This document shows, piece by piece, positions 28,607 through 38,154 of a stretch of 64,000 bases of DNA. The first letter of the stretch is position 1; every line of letters starts with the position of its first letter. The DNA comes from Isobaculum melis (GTDB taxonomy: Bacteria; Bacillota; Bacilli; Lactobacillales; Carnobacteriaceae): assembly GCF_900111355.1 (NCBI RefSeq), contig NZ_FOHA01000012.1:1-64000 (forward strand), written 5' to 3'. Both the position numbers and the translations under genes were made by a program. The notes under the pieces were generated by a model. It searched no databases. It was given only the letters and a program-made list of their open reading frames with translations, and was not told where the DNA came from.

Positions 28607-29755
28607 TTATTTCAAATATTCTTTTACAATTCGCTCATTGATTTCAATCATTTGATAAAAATCGTCAATCTTCACAAATTCATTTGGCTGATGTGCATAC
28701 TTTGTTTCGCCTGGTCCTAAAATTAAAATTGGAAATTCTTTTTTCACTCGTCCAAATTGTGAACCATCTGTATAACCTGTCATACCAAATATATTCGCTT
28801 CTCTTTGCGTAACTTCTGTTACGACTTTTTGCGTTAAAATAGTGAATGGATTGTCTACTTCCGTTCTAACGGAAGGTAAGTCATTAATAAATTCAATCTC
28901 TGCTTTAAAATCTGGTACAGTATTTGTTAAATGAGCAATCATTTCTTTAAATTGTTGTTTTAATTCTTCGTGATCTTGAGTTTTAATTGTACGGATATCA
29001 ATTTCTACTGTACATTTATCTGGTACAACATTGGTTCCATTACCAGCATTGATAATATCTAAGCTGGAAGTTGATGCACCAACTAATTCATCAATTGATT
29101 TAGAAAAATCAAAGTTTTTTTTGAATGCATTTAAAACAAGTAACATATGTTCAATTGCATTGACTCCTTGATCTGGCATTGAACCATGTGCAGTTTTTCC
29201 ATAAGTGGTAATACGAGGCCATAATGCACCTTTATGTGCAACACCGATTGCAACATTGGTTGGCTCTCCAATGACTAGAGCATCTAAATCATCTGCATAA
29301 CCTTTATCTACTAGTTGTCCAGAACCAATAGCGCTGGTTTCTTCTCCAACTGTTGCCAACAGCTTAATTGTCCCTTTAAAATCAGCACCTGCTTCTTTCA
29401 AACGAATCATTGCAACAACTGCCGCAATTAAGCCTGATTTCATATCACACGTACCTCGACCAAATAATAAACCATCTTTTTCAAGCGCCGCAAAGGGATC
29501 ATTTTCCCATGGAATTTCCCCAATAGGAACTACATCCATATGTCCAGAAAAGCCAAGAACTGGACCTTCTTCTTTTCCTTTTAAGGTTGCAACTAATTGA
29601 TTTCTGCCTGCACTATATTCAACTTGCTCACAAGGAATATCGTAGCTAGTCAATAATTTTTCTAGTTTATCTGCTACTATTTTCTCATCACTTAACACAC
29701 TTTTTATTTGTACCACTTCTTTTAATAAATCTAACGCTTCTTGATTGTTCATCAT
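28607..29755 (-). CDS. ArgE/DapE family deacylase (M20 metallopeptidase)
   Basis: The 382-residue enzyme has the di-metal M20 motifs GHMDVVP, GRGTCDMKSG and GEETSAIGS with the catalytic Glu, a dimerisation domain at about 175-290, and the final HQPNEF metal His. Members remove acyl or succinyl groups from amino acids or cleave dipeptides. Two ATGs (29755, 29752) follow AAGGGG. It is the last gene of a three-gene operon with an MFS carrier and a second M20 enzyme, so it likely handles a product taken up by that carrier. Confidence 0.88.
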   Translation of the reverse strand: MMNNQEALDLLKEVVQIKSVLSDEKIVADKLEKLLTSYDIPCEQVEYSAGRNQLVATLKGKEEGPVLGFSGHMDVVPIGEIPWENDPFAALEKDGLLFGRGTCDMKSGLIAAVVAMIRLKEAGADFKGTIKLLATVGEETSAIGSGQLVDKGYADDLDALVIGEPTNVAIGVAHKGALWPRITTYGKTAHGSMPDQGVNAIEHMLLVLNAFKKNFDFSKSIDELVGASTSSLDIINAGNGTNVVPDKCTVEIDIRTIKTQDHEELKQQFKEMIAHLTNTVPDFKAEIEFINDLPSVRTEVDNPFTILTQKVVTEVTQREANIFGMTGYTDGSQFGRVKKEFPILILGPGETKYAHQPNEFVKIDDFYQMIEINERIVKEYLK

Positions 29756-29767
29756 TTGATTCGCCCC

Positions 29768-31165
29768 TTAATTACGTTTTTCTGCTGGAATAATAAATAC
29801 GATAGAAAGTAATGCCAATAGACAGAACACAACATTTGTAAGTAAACCTAGTGTTGCTCCTAGCGTGTAGTCAACACCTGCACTAAAGCCATTATAAACG
29901 GCGGCTGAAATGGCAACGCCTAAAGAACCACCAAGTGAACTCGCCATTTTATAAATTCCTGAGGCAACACCTGCTTTTTCATTTGGTACACTTGAAATAG
30001 CTGTATCGGTTGATGGAGTTGCATACATCCCTAAACCCATTCCAAATAAACTATAGCCTATGAAAACTAAGACAAAATAAGCTGTACCTGTAACGGTGGT
30101 TAAAGCCATTAAGCCAATCCCGACACCTGATGAAATCGTGCCCCAAAGCATCGGTTTCTTAGCACCAATTGTTTGAAGTAATTTTTCACCAATACGAATG
30201 GTTACTAATACTAAACAAAGATAACCGATTGATAATAACCCTGTACTAGCTGCTGATAAGCCACGTCCTTGTTGAACATACGTATTAATAACAATCAATG
30301 TTCCTGCAACCGCATTTAATAGGAAATTAGAAATGGTCGCTCCTAGATACCCTCGATTTTCAAATAATGAAAATTCTACAAAGCTATCATCAATTGCTCG
30401 TTCTACTTTATAAAAAACAATTAACCCGACAACAACAATGACAGCTAATCCAAGAACCATTGGGCTTGTCCAGCCTAATTCTGAGCCTTTTGAAACCACA
30501 ATATTTAAAGCGACCATGGAAACAATAAATAGCAATAAACCAATAGTGTCAAACTTACTTTTTTGATTACTTTCAACTTTACTTTCTGGTGTACCAAAAA
30601 TCAAAAAGATACTCAGTAATGAAATAAGGATTGAAAAAATAAAGACATAACGCCAACCTAGTGAACTAGCAATGGCACCCCCAAAGAAAGAACATAAACC
30701 TGAACCACCCCAAGAGCCAATAGACCAATAACTTAATGCACGTTGACGATCTTTCCCATCATAATAAGTTTTAACTAAAGCCATTGTTGCAGGCATAATA
30801 CAAGCTGCTGACAAACCTTGTAAGATACGACCAGCAATAAATAAGAAAGAACCATTCGCAATAACTAATGCAGCTGAACCAATAATACTTAGAATAAGTC
30901 CAATATAAGTTAATTTCATCCGCCCTACTTTATCAGCTAAACCTCCGGCAACTACAATAAAAATCCCGGAAAATAAACCAGTCATGGAAATGCCAATGTT
31001 TAAAATACCAGAAGAAACACCTAAATCAGCTTGGACAGATGGCGCCATGTTTAATAGAGATTGTGCAAATAACCAATAAGTAAGCACACTTAAAACAATT
31101 CCTATCAGTAATTTATTTGTACCTTTATATGCTACAGCATCTGCTGTGTTTGCTGTTGTTTTCAT
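29768..31165 (-). CDS. MFS transporter, DHA2-like (14 helices)
   Basis: The 465-residue membrane protein has about 14 hydrophobic segments, the GGLADKVGRMKLT loop of motif A and the GRILQGLSAACIMPATMALV region of motif C. AAAGGAG precedes ATG 31165. DHA2 proteins are mostly drug or solute antiporters; here the position between two amide hydrolases suggests transport of an acylated amino acid or peptide instead. It begins two bases after the upstream gene stop. Confidence 0.88.
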   Translation of the reverse strand: MKTTANTADAVAYKGTNKLLIGIVLSVLTYWLFAQSLLNMAPSVQADLGVSSGILNIGISMTGLFSGIFIVVAGGLADKVGRMKLTYIGLILSIIGSAALVIANGSFLFIAGRILQGLSAACIMPATMALVKTYYDGKDRQRALSYWSIGSWGGSGLCSFFGGAIASSLGWRYVFIFSILISLLSIFLIFGTPESKVESNQKSKFDTIGLLLFIVSMVALNIVVSKGSELGWTSPMVLGLAVIVVVGLIVFYKVERAIDDSFVEFSLFENRGYLGATISNFLLNAVAGTLIVINTYVQQGRGLSAASTGLLSIGYLCLVLVTIRIGEKLLQTIGAKKPMLWGTISSGVGIGLMALTTVTGTAYFVLVFIGYSLFGMGLGMYATPSTDTAISSVPNEKAGVASGIYKMASSLGGSLGVAISAAVYNGFSAGVDYTLGATLGLLTNVVFCLLALLSIVFIIPAEKRN

Positions 31166-31167
31166 GA

Positions 31168-32364
31168 TTAAACTCCTTTAGATAAATAGTATACAACTGC
31201 ACTTGCCATTGATTTTGCTGCAATCATTAGGCAAGCTTCATCAATGTAAAACTTTGGATGATGATGCGGATACATCGGCGTACCTTCTTTATGTGCACCA
31301 ACAAAAAAGAAACAACTTGGACGTTCTTTTGCATAGTAAGAAAAATCTTCTGATGGTGTTTGCGGACCACATTCAACAAGATTCTTCATTTCAGGTATCG
31401 CAGCTTCTTGTAGTGCATTCGCTACCATTTCTGTGACTTTTTCATCATTTACACAAACTGGATAATCATTTTCATAAGTCAACTCGTAAGTCAGTCCAAA
31501 AGTATGACTGATACCCTCTACAATTTGTCTGAATTCTTTTTCTACAATTTCACGTGTTTCTTCTTTCATCATGCGAACATCGCCTTCAAGTGTTACAGTA
31601 TCTTTAATCACATTAGATGAGCCCTTACCATCAAATGAGCCAATTGTAACAGTTGCTGTATCAAATGGATTAATACGACGACTTACAATGGTTTGAATCG
31701 CGGTCACAAATTGTGCGGCTGCAACGATTGTGTCATTTGCATCTTGAGGTGTTGAACCATGCCCTCCTTTTCCTTTTAAAGCAACCTTAAATGATGCTCT
31801 ACCAGTATGAACCGGTCCTTTATGATAAAGTACATCTCCTAATGGCATTGTGCTCATCACATGAATCCCCAAAACATTCTCTACACCATCTAAACAACCT
31901 GCTTCAATCATCCCTTTTGCACCACCAGGAGGAACTTCTTCTGCTGGTTGATGAATAACACGAATGGTACCTGCTAATTCTTCTTTTAATTCAATTAAAG
32001 AAGCTGCTAAAACCATCATGTATGCTGTATGTCCATCATGTCCGCAAGCATGCATAACACCTGGAATCTTAGAAGAAAATGGCAGTTCGGTCTCTTCTTG
32101 AATGGGTAAAGCATCAAAATCTGCTCGAATCGCTAAGGTAGGCCCTTTTTTTCCACCATGAATATCAACTAAAATGCCATTTCCTCCACCAACATTGGTT
32201 TGAATATCACAGGCTTTGTCTTCATAAAAAGCAGCAATATATTGCGCTGTTTTTGTTTCCTGAAAAGATAATTCAGGAGACTCATGGAAATGACGACGAA
32301 TCTGAATCATTTCTGCTTCTTTTTCTTGAAGTTTTGCAAATAGTTTGGTTTGTAAATTTTCCAT
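31168..32364 (-). CDS. M20 amidohydrolase (HipO/AmhX type)
   Basis: The 398-residue enzyme has the metal-binding HACGHDGHTA motif, the HPAEEVPPGGAKGM stretch with the catalytic Glu, and the final YPHHHPKF. These enzymes cleave N-acyl or N-aryl amino acids (hippurate, N-acetyl amino acids, indole-acetyl-amino acids). ATG 32364 lies eight bases after AGGAG; the longer frame to 32427 has no site. It heads the operon and faces the AraC-type regulator across 188 bases. Confidence 0.9.
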   Translation of the reverse strand: MENLQTKLFAKLQEKEAEMIQIRRHFHESPELSFQETKTAQYIAAFYEDKACDIQTNVGGGNGILVDIHGGKKGPTLAIRADFDALPIQEETELPFSSKIPGVMHACGHDGHTAYMMVLAASLIELKEELAGTIRVIHQPAEEVPPGGAKGMIEAGCLDGVENVLGIHVMSTMPLGDVLYHKGPVHTGRASFKVALKGKGGHGSTPQDANDTIVAAAQFVTAIQTIVSRRINPFDTATVTIGSFDGKGSSNVIKDTVTLEGDVRMMKEETREIVEKEFRQIVEGISHTFGLTYELTYENDYPVCVNDEKVTEMVANALQEAAIPEMKNLVECGPQTPSEDFSYYAKERPSCFFFVGAHKEGTPMYPHHHPKFYIDEACLMIAAKSMASAVVYYLSKGV

Positions 32365-32511
32365 TATCATCTCTCCTCTCACCACATTACATATTCTATG
32401 CTCAATCCAAAGCATCACAATACCCAAAATTTCCTAATAACAGATATCATTTTCCTTTATCTTAAATAAAGAAAATAAAAGAACCACAAAAGGAATATAT
32501 TTTCGAATCCA

Positions 32512-32520
32512 TGCTATAAT
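32512..32520 (+). promoter_or_regulatory. Extended -10 promoter of the AraC-type regulator
   Basis: TGCTATAAT, an extended -10, is found 33 bases upstream of the regulator start. No good -35 is present. Confidence 0.5.
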
Positions 32521-32552
32521 AAACCTAATATTGAAACGAAAAGGAGAATAAA

Positions 32553-34892
32553 ATGATTGCCAATAGAAACTATCGAATCTATTACCAACAATTTCAAAAA
32601 GAAAAGCAGGTTCTTTATCAAGAAACAACTATTCTGATTCTTTTAAAAGGGAAAATGTTTATTCAAGCAGAGGAAGAGCATTGTTCTTTAGCAGAGGGAG
32701 ACGTATTTGTGATGAATGCAAATGAACATATTTTACTCACTGTTGAAGAGTCAGACTATTGTTTATATGTAGAAATGCATATCAATCATTTATTTTTTGC
32801 TACACAGTTTCCAGCCATTTTTTATACACGCTTTGAATGTACACCTAAGCTAAATGAATATGGAAAAATGGAGGCTATTACTGCACTTAGAAGACAAGTT
32901 GCGGAATTGTGTTTAGTTGAATTCAGCAATGATTCAGCTAAAGCGTTAAAAGTGAATCTATTGTTATCTCAAATTATTCTATCTCTTGTCCAATTCTTTC
33001 AAAAAGAAAATACGAATAGCTATCAGCTTTCAGATAATCAAAAATTAAGAACAATGATTGAATATATCGAAGAAAATTATCAAAGCGGGATTCTTTTAGC
33101 AGATATGGCGGAAAAGTTTTTTATGTCAGAATCAGCTTTATCAAAATTTTTCAAAAAAGAAACAGGTGAGTATTTTTCTCATTATATACGAACTATTTGT
33201 GTCAAACATAGTATTCCAGAATTACTGTATTCTAAAAAAAACATTGAACAAATTGCTTTGAATAATGGGTTTAGCAATAGCAAAACGTATCGTCAACATT
33301 TTAAAAAACTTTTTAATGAATTACCAACCCTCTATCGCGCTAAACATTTAGATGTTGCCCGCGCACCTTCAAACGAACAGCCCAAGACTATGCTTGAAAA
33401 TGTTGAAAAGAAGGAAATTCTGATTCCTTTATATAGCTATACCCATGCACCTGCTGAAGACCAACAACCTTCAAAAGTATCTTTAAAAACAAAAAAATTG
33501 CACATTACAACAAAAACAGCTGGAATAGAAAGACAAGATTCTGAAATCATGATTCATGTTGGAGATTGGAAAGTTTTAGCCATAAAAAGTGTACAAGAAC
33601 AACTTCGCCAATTAAACAAAGAGATGAGAATTACTTATATTAGCATTCATTCTTCTTTTAAAAAAGTTCCTTTATCAGTAAAAATCCATCAACAAGCTGC
33701 TTTAAACTCTTTTCCTTCTTTTGAAATATTAGATGGGATTTTAGCTTTTTTGAAAGCAGAAGGCTTATCGATTTTTTTCCAATTGTCTTTAGATGAATTT
33801 AAACAACTAAATGAAAAAAGCAAAGAGGTTTATCGTCGATTTTTCCAACATATCCAAAGTTATCTTGGAACAGAAGTCGCACCACAATGGAAGGTTAATT
33901 GTTTATTTGAGGGGAATGATATTCAAGCGTATCATTCTGAATTTAAAGAAATCTGCCATCTATTACAGAGTATTTCTTCTACAATCGAAATTGGCGCAAG
34001 AGTTCCTTTACCTGATCCTTTTTTTGAATTTGAACAATCTCATATATTACCCTGCTTTTATCAAGAAATTGCACAATTTTGTCATTTTCTTTCTTTTTCA
34101 GCAGAACCTAATTATGTCTTTCATAATCCTGAAAATCATTTTCCTGATTTAAAAAATTATCATCAGTACGTGGTCGATAAAACCTTATATATCAAGCAAA
34201 TGATGAAAGAAAACGGCATCAAGTTGCCCTTATATTTGACTGAATGGAATACCTTAACAGGGATGACCAGAAATATCAACGGTACCTTTTTCAGAGGTGC
34301 GATTATCTTAAAAAATATGTTAAAATTCGATCAATTAGTTGTAGGATATGGCTTTTGGTTAAATATTGAATTATATGAGGAAAATACACAAAAACGGCCA
34401 CTTAAAAATGATAGTTTAGAGCTATTTCATTATTATAGTGGGAAACGGCCAGCCTACTTTTGTTTAGCATTGGCCAGACGAACTTTAGGGGAAATGCTAG
34501 CACAAGGAGAAGATTATCTTTTAACAGTTCACCATGGAACCTATCAGCTTTTGTTGTTTAATCCCAATTATTTTGATCCGCACCTTTCTTCTGAAGAAGC
34601 CTTTTTAAAGAGTCAAACCATCACCATTGATTTAGCTATTACTGGTATTAAGCCCAATCGTTATCAAGTAAAGCTTATTGAATTTAATCGTCAAAATGGT
34701 GCATTATTCTATTCTTATGATGAATTTAGTCAGGTAAACCAGTTAGATATCGAAACGCAACAGTATATTGTTGAAAAAACAAAGCCTAAGATAAAGGTTT
34801 TTGATACACACATTGAGTCATTATTTAATCATTATCTCACTTTAGATACAAATGGTGTTGCCTTAATTGAGTTAACCCCTATTTTATTCTAA
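32553..34892 (+). CDS. AraC-family regulator fused to a GH39-like domain
   Basis: The 779-residue protein has an N-terminal cupin-like ligand domain (about 15-110), an AraC HTH pair (about 165-265, MAEKFFMSESALSKFFKKETG and IEQIALNNGFSNSKTYRQHFKK), a linker, and a C-terminal TIM-barrel region (about 330-640) like GH39 beta-xylosidases plus a beta tail. The nucleophile motif appears as LYLTEWNT; the usual NEP acid/base motif is altered to FEGND. It has no signal peptide, so the glycosidase fold is probably a sugar sensor. ATG 32553 has AAGGAG upstream. It is divergent from the hydrolase operon and may control it, but could answer to another locus. Confidence 0.87.
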   Translation: MIANRNYRIYYQQFQKEKQVLYQETTILILLKGKMFIQAEEEHCSLAEGDVFVMNANEHILLTVEESDYCLYVEMHINHLFFATQFPAIFYTRFECTPKLNEYGKMEAITALRRQVAELCLVEFSNDSAKALKVNLLLSQIILSLVQFFQKENTNSYQLSDNQKLRTMIEYIEENYQSGILLADMAEKFFMSESALSKFFKKETGEYFSHYIRTICVKHSIPELLYSKKNIEQIALNNGFSNSKTYRQHFKKLFNELPTLYRAKHLDVARAPSNEQPKTMLENVEKKEILIPLYSYTHAPAEDQQPSKVSLKTKKLHITTKTAGIERQDSEIMIHVGDWKVLAIKSVQEQLRQLNKEMRITYISIHSSFKKVPLSVKIHQQAALNSFPSFEILDGILAFLKAEGLSIFFQLSLDEFKQLNEKSKEVYRRFFQHIQSYLGTEVAPQWKVNCLFEGNDIQAYHSEFKEICHLLQSISSTIEIGARVPLPDPFFEFEQSHILPCFYQEIAQFCHFLSFSAEPNYVFHNPENHFPDLKNYHQYVVDKTLYIKQMMKENGIKLPLYLTEWNTLTGMTRNINGTFFRGAIILKNMLKFDQLVVGYGFWLNIELYEENTQKRPLKNDSLELFHYYSGKRPAYFCLALARRTLGEMLAQGEDYLLTVHHGTYQLLLFNPNYFDPHLSSEEAFLKSQTITIDLAITGIKPNRYQVKLIEFNRQNGALFYSYDEFSQVNQLDIETQQYIVEKTKPKIKVFDTHIESLFNHYLTLDTNGVALIELTPILF

Positions 34893-34897
34893 ATAAA

Positions 34898-34938
34898 AAA
34901 TACCCGCCTACTGCTCCTAAGCAATCGACGGGTAGTGT
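34898..34938. terminator. Bidirectional terminator between regulator and permease genes
   Basis: TACCCG and CGGGTA form the stem base around an inner CTACTGCTCCTAAGCAATCGA loop, with A run on the left and T-rich sequence on the right. Confidence 0.7.
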
Positions 34939-34943
34939 TTTGT

Positions 34944-36365
34944 TTATTTATTTCCTCTTCTTGCAATCAATGGCAAGATTAAGCCAAGCGCTACAAAGAC
35001 AAGCGGTGTTAAAATATTCAAGGTTAATTGGAAGTACCAATCACTTGTGAAGGCTGGTACATTCGGGAACATCCCCATAATACAAGCAAATGCTGTGAAG
35101 ATGAAGCACCAAGTACCGATTCCAAAGCCTAATTTTGTATTTTTTACAAATTTATATTCAGATTGGAATTTGTCTGAGAGCTTATTCAGCATCATATAAG
35201 CTAGGAATACCCATAGGTAACGCATTGGCATCACAATGGCATTTAATTGTAATAACCAGTTATATAATGAGTTCATATCACCAATTCCGATGACTGGAAT
35301 GAGGATGATGATGCTGACTAGGATACCTGTTAAAATGTAACCATTTCTTGGGGTACCATTTTTATCTACTTTAGATAGTTTTTCTGGAATATACTCTTTA
35401 TCTGCATCGCCTAAAAGAACTTTTAGTGGTGCATCAATTGAGAAGGCTAAAGCTGAAATCGATGCCATCATATTGGCAATTGCATATAAGACTAGGAAGA
35501 CATTTCCTACACCATAGTAGTCACCTAACATTTGGAAGGCATAGTATTGGCCATTCATTTTTAAATCTGCTGGGATATTATTAGAATCAAAAATAATGCC
35601 CATTGCAAATGAGCCAAGTAAGGCACAAATTGCAACCATAATTGCTAAGAAAATCATTCCTTTAGGGAATTCTCTTGCTGGATTCTTGGTACTATTAACA
35701 TAAGGTGAAATCTTTTCTGCGCCACCTACTGCGAAGACAAGCATCGAAATGGTTGTGAAGTAGGTGAAATTAAAGTTTGGAATAAATGAATCGAGTGTAA
35801 TATTTTGTGTTGCTAATTTAATACCTGTCATTGCGGGTGCTGTTACGGCTAAAATGATGAACAGAATAGACATCACAAACATTGCCATACCTGCAATTGA
35901 ACCGATCCTCTTTAAGGTTGTTAAGCCTTTTGAGGCAATCCATAAAAAGAATAGGAAAATAGCTAAAATCATTAATTGTACATAAACGATGGGTACACCT
36001 TTTAATAAATCACCGTTCCCTTTAATCGCCCAGCCTAGCGCAATTAAGATTCCCTGTGGTTTTTGTGCTAAATAAGGAATGTGTACCACCCAATAAGTCC
36101 AAGCAGCAAAGTAAGCTAATTTTTTGGTTGTTGTGGCACGAACCCACGCGCTAACACCGCCCTGGCTTTCTTTAAACGTAGAACCTAGCTGTCCTACAAT
36201 TAGTGCATATGGAATAAAATAAAGTGCTAAAATCAAGATCCATGATGTGACAACTTGAAGTCCTTGGTTTGCATAGTTGTTAACAACATTTCCAAAGCCC
36301 CAAACAGATACGAATGCGATTAAGGCAATATTGTACCATCTGAATTGTTTTAAATTGTTATTCAT
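34944..36365 (-). CDS. APC family amino acid permease/antiporter
   Basis: The 473-residue membrane protein has about 12 helices; the family sequence SVWGFGNVVNNYANQG in helix 1 and GGAEKISPYVNSTKNPAREFPKGM are like those of the glutamate/GABA antiporter (YjeM, GadC-like) branch. The start ATG 36365 is ten bases after AAGGGG; an upstream in-frame ATG is 19 codons earlier with no site. Substrate unknown; an amino acid released by the neighbouring hydrolases is possible but not shown. Confidence 0.87.
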   Translation of the reverse strand: MNNNLKQFRWYNIALIAFVSVWGFGNVVNNYANQGLQVVTSWILILALYFIPYALIVGQLGSTFKESQGGVSAWVRATTTKKLAYFAAWTYWVVHIPYLAQKPQGILIALGWAIKGNGDLLKGVPIVYVQLMILAIFLFFLWIASKGLTTLKRIGSIAGMAMFVMSILFIILAVTAPAMTGIKLATQNITLDSFIPNFNFTYFTTISMLVFAVGGAEKISPYVNSTKNPAREFPKGMIFLAIMVAICALLGSFAMGIIFDSNNIPADLKMNGQYYAFQMLGDYYGVGNVFLVLYAIANMMASISALAFSIDAPLKVLLGDADKEYIPEKLSKVDKNGTPRNGYILTGILVSIIILIPVIGIGDMNSLYNWLLQLNAIVMPMRYLWVFLAYMMLNKLSDKFQSEYKFVKNTKLGFGIGTWCFIFTAFACIMGMFPNVPAFTSDWYFQLTLNILTPLVFVALGLILPLIARRGNK

Positions 36366-36568
36366 TCTTAAAAATCCCCTTATAAAAAGTATAGTTTCCC
36401 TTATAAACACGTAGACAATCATATAATAATTTTATTTTTTCAGCAATTAAAATGAAAAAAATCTAATCTTCCAAAAACCAGGATACTATTTTATTATCAA
36501 ACATTATCACTAACAAAAACATAAAAAGCTGAAAGAATATTACTTAAAAAATATACTATCATACTTTT

Positions 36569-36583
36569 GTTTTTCAGAAAGAT
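36569..36583. promoter_or_regulatory. Possible CodY box upstream of brnQ
   Basis: GTTTTTCAGAAAGAT matches the CodY consensus AATTTTCWGAAAATT at 11 of 15 positions. brnQ-type carriers are known CodY targets in several Firmicutes, so the match is worth noting, but such partial matches are frequent in AT-rich DNA. Confidence 0.3.
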
Positions 36584-36629
36584 TCTGACGATTAGAAAAC
36601 AAAGAGGGAATAGACTAGATAAATTCTTC

Positions 36630-36658
36630 TTGCAAATTCATTCCCCTCATTATATGAT
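36630..36658 (+). promoter_or_regulatory. Promoter of brnQ
   Basis: TTGCAA (36630-36635), 17-base spacer, TATGAT (36653-36658); the start codon follows 34 bases later. Confidence 0.65.
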
Positions 36659-36691
36659 TTCAACATATTGTTAAATTGGAGGCATACTTAT

Positions 36692-38050
36692 TTGGAAGAA
36701 AAAAAATTAACAACTTCATCCTATCTATTGATAGGTTCTATGCTATTTGGCCTATTTTTTGGCGCTGGCAATCTTATTTTCCCTGTTCATGTTGGACAAG
36801 AAGCAGGCCTACAATTAACACCTGCGACAATTGGGTTTCTGATTACTGGAATCGGCTTACCTTTTCTAGGGGTCGTGGCAATTGGGATTTCTCGTAGTAA
36901 TGGTTTATATGATTTAGCAAGTCGTGTTCATCCTGTTTATGGCCTTATTTTTACCATGCTACTTTACTTAACAATTGGTCCATTTTTTGCTTTACCAAGA
37001 ACTGGAACGGTTTCTTATGAAATTGGGATTGCACCGTTCATTCAGCCTGAGCACCAAACAGTAGCATTGGGTATTTTCACTATTTTATTCTTTGCGACAG
37101 CACTTGCCTTTGCCCTAAAGCCTTCTAAGATTTTGGTTTGGGTAGGTAAGATTTTAAATCCTTTATTCTTATTATTTTTGGCATTCTTGATTATTGCAGC
37201 CTTTGTGAATCCTATGGGTGAATTATCATCACCTACAGCTAATTATCAGGATGCGCCTTTCATTACTGGTTTTACACAAGGCTATCAAACAATGGATGCA
37301 CTTGCTTCTCTAGCTTTTGGTATTATTGTGGTTCAAGCAATCAAAGATTTAGGGATTACCAAACCAAAGCAGATTGCAATTGACACCATCAAGTCTGGGA
37401 TGGTTACCATTATTTTAATGGGGATTATTTACAGTTGTTTAGCCTATATTGGTGCGACAAGTGTTGGGAAATTTCCAATTTCAGCAAATGGTGGCATTGC
37501 ACTTGCACAAATTGCCGATTATTATTTTGGCTCATTTGGTTCTATCTTGCTTGCTATTATTGTGACACTAGCTTGTTTAAAAACAGCTATTGGTCTCATT
37601 ACAGCAGGTGGCGAATGCTTTAATCAGCTTTTCCCTAAAATTCATTATCGTTATTTTGCAATCGGTTTTAGTGTCTTTGCAGCCTTTGTAGCAAATTTAG
37701 GATTAACAAATATTATTAAATTTTCTGTTCCAGTGCTAACTTTCTTATATCCACTGGCAATTAGTTTGATTCTCCTGGCTTTTCTATCCCCCTTATTTCA
37801 TCATAGAAGAGTGGTTTATGCCATAACAACAGCTTTTACTTTCTGTGTCAGTATGATTGATGGGATCATTTTGTTGCCCTTTAACTGGAAAGCAATGCCT
37901 GTACTGCCACAAATTGTGCAATTTTATCAAAAGTTTCTCCCATTTTATGATATTGGGATGGGCTGGGTACTTCCTGTTTGTTTAGGTCTAGCAATTGGCT
38001 GGATGATTAGTTTAGCAACGAAAAAGAAAACACCTGAAATCAGTTCTTGA
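36692..38050 (+). CDS. brnQ: Branched-chain amino acid:cation symporter
   Basis: The 452-residue LIVCS-family carrier has about 12 helices, with the family start LIGSMLFGLFFGAGNLIFPVHVGQEAG and the PRTGTVSYEIG segment after helix 3. It imports leucine, isoleucine and valine with Na or H ions. The start is TTG 36692, nine bases after GGAGG; an earlier TTG (36668) precedes the ribosome site. Its last codons form part of the terminator stem. Confidence 0.93.
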   Translation: MEEKKLTTSSYLLIGSMLFGLFFGAGNLIFPVHVGQEAGLQLTPATIGFLITGIGLPFLGVVAIGISRSNGLYDLASRVHPVYGLIFTMLLYLTIGPFFALPRTGTVSYEIGIAPFIQPEHQTVALGIFTILFFATALAFALKPSKILVWVGKILNPLFLLFLAFLIIAAFVNPMGELSSPTANYQDAPFITGFTQGYQTMDALASLAFGIIVVQAIKDLGITKPKQIAIDTIKSGMVTIILMGIIYSCLAYIGATSVGKFPISANGGIALAQIADYYFGSFGSILLAIIVTLACLKTAIGLITAGGECFNQLFPKIHYRYFAIGFSVFAAFVANLGLTNIIKFSVPVLTFLYPLAISLILLAFLSPLFHHRRVVYAITTAFTFCVSMIDGIILLPFNWKAMPVLPQIVQFYQKFLPFYDIGMGWVLPVCLGLAIGWMISLATKKKTPEISS

Positions 38051-38067
38051 TTTCAGGTGTTTTTTTG
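38027..38067 (+). terminator. Terminator of brnQ, overlapping its stop
   Basis: AAAACACCTGAAATCA and TGATTTCAGGTGTTTT form a perfect stem with the TGA stop in the 3' arm, followed by T residues. Confidence 0.9.
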
Positions 38068-38154
38068 ATTATTCTCTGTAACTAAGCACATTCAAATGCA
38101 CTGATAAAAGAATAGAGAAATAAATAGAGATCATCTTTTAGATAGAGGCAATTT

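Larger units (their letters stand above)
36366..36691. other. Intergenic region between divergent permease genes
   Basis: This AT-rich stretch holds the promoters of two divergent amino acid transport genes. On the plus strand a promoter (36630-36658) and a weak CodY-like box (36569-36583) are marked separately. An inverted pair GAGGGAAT (36604-36611) and ATTCCCCTC (36640-36648) surrounds the -35 region. I see no open frame with a ribosome site in it. Confidence 0.55.
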
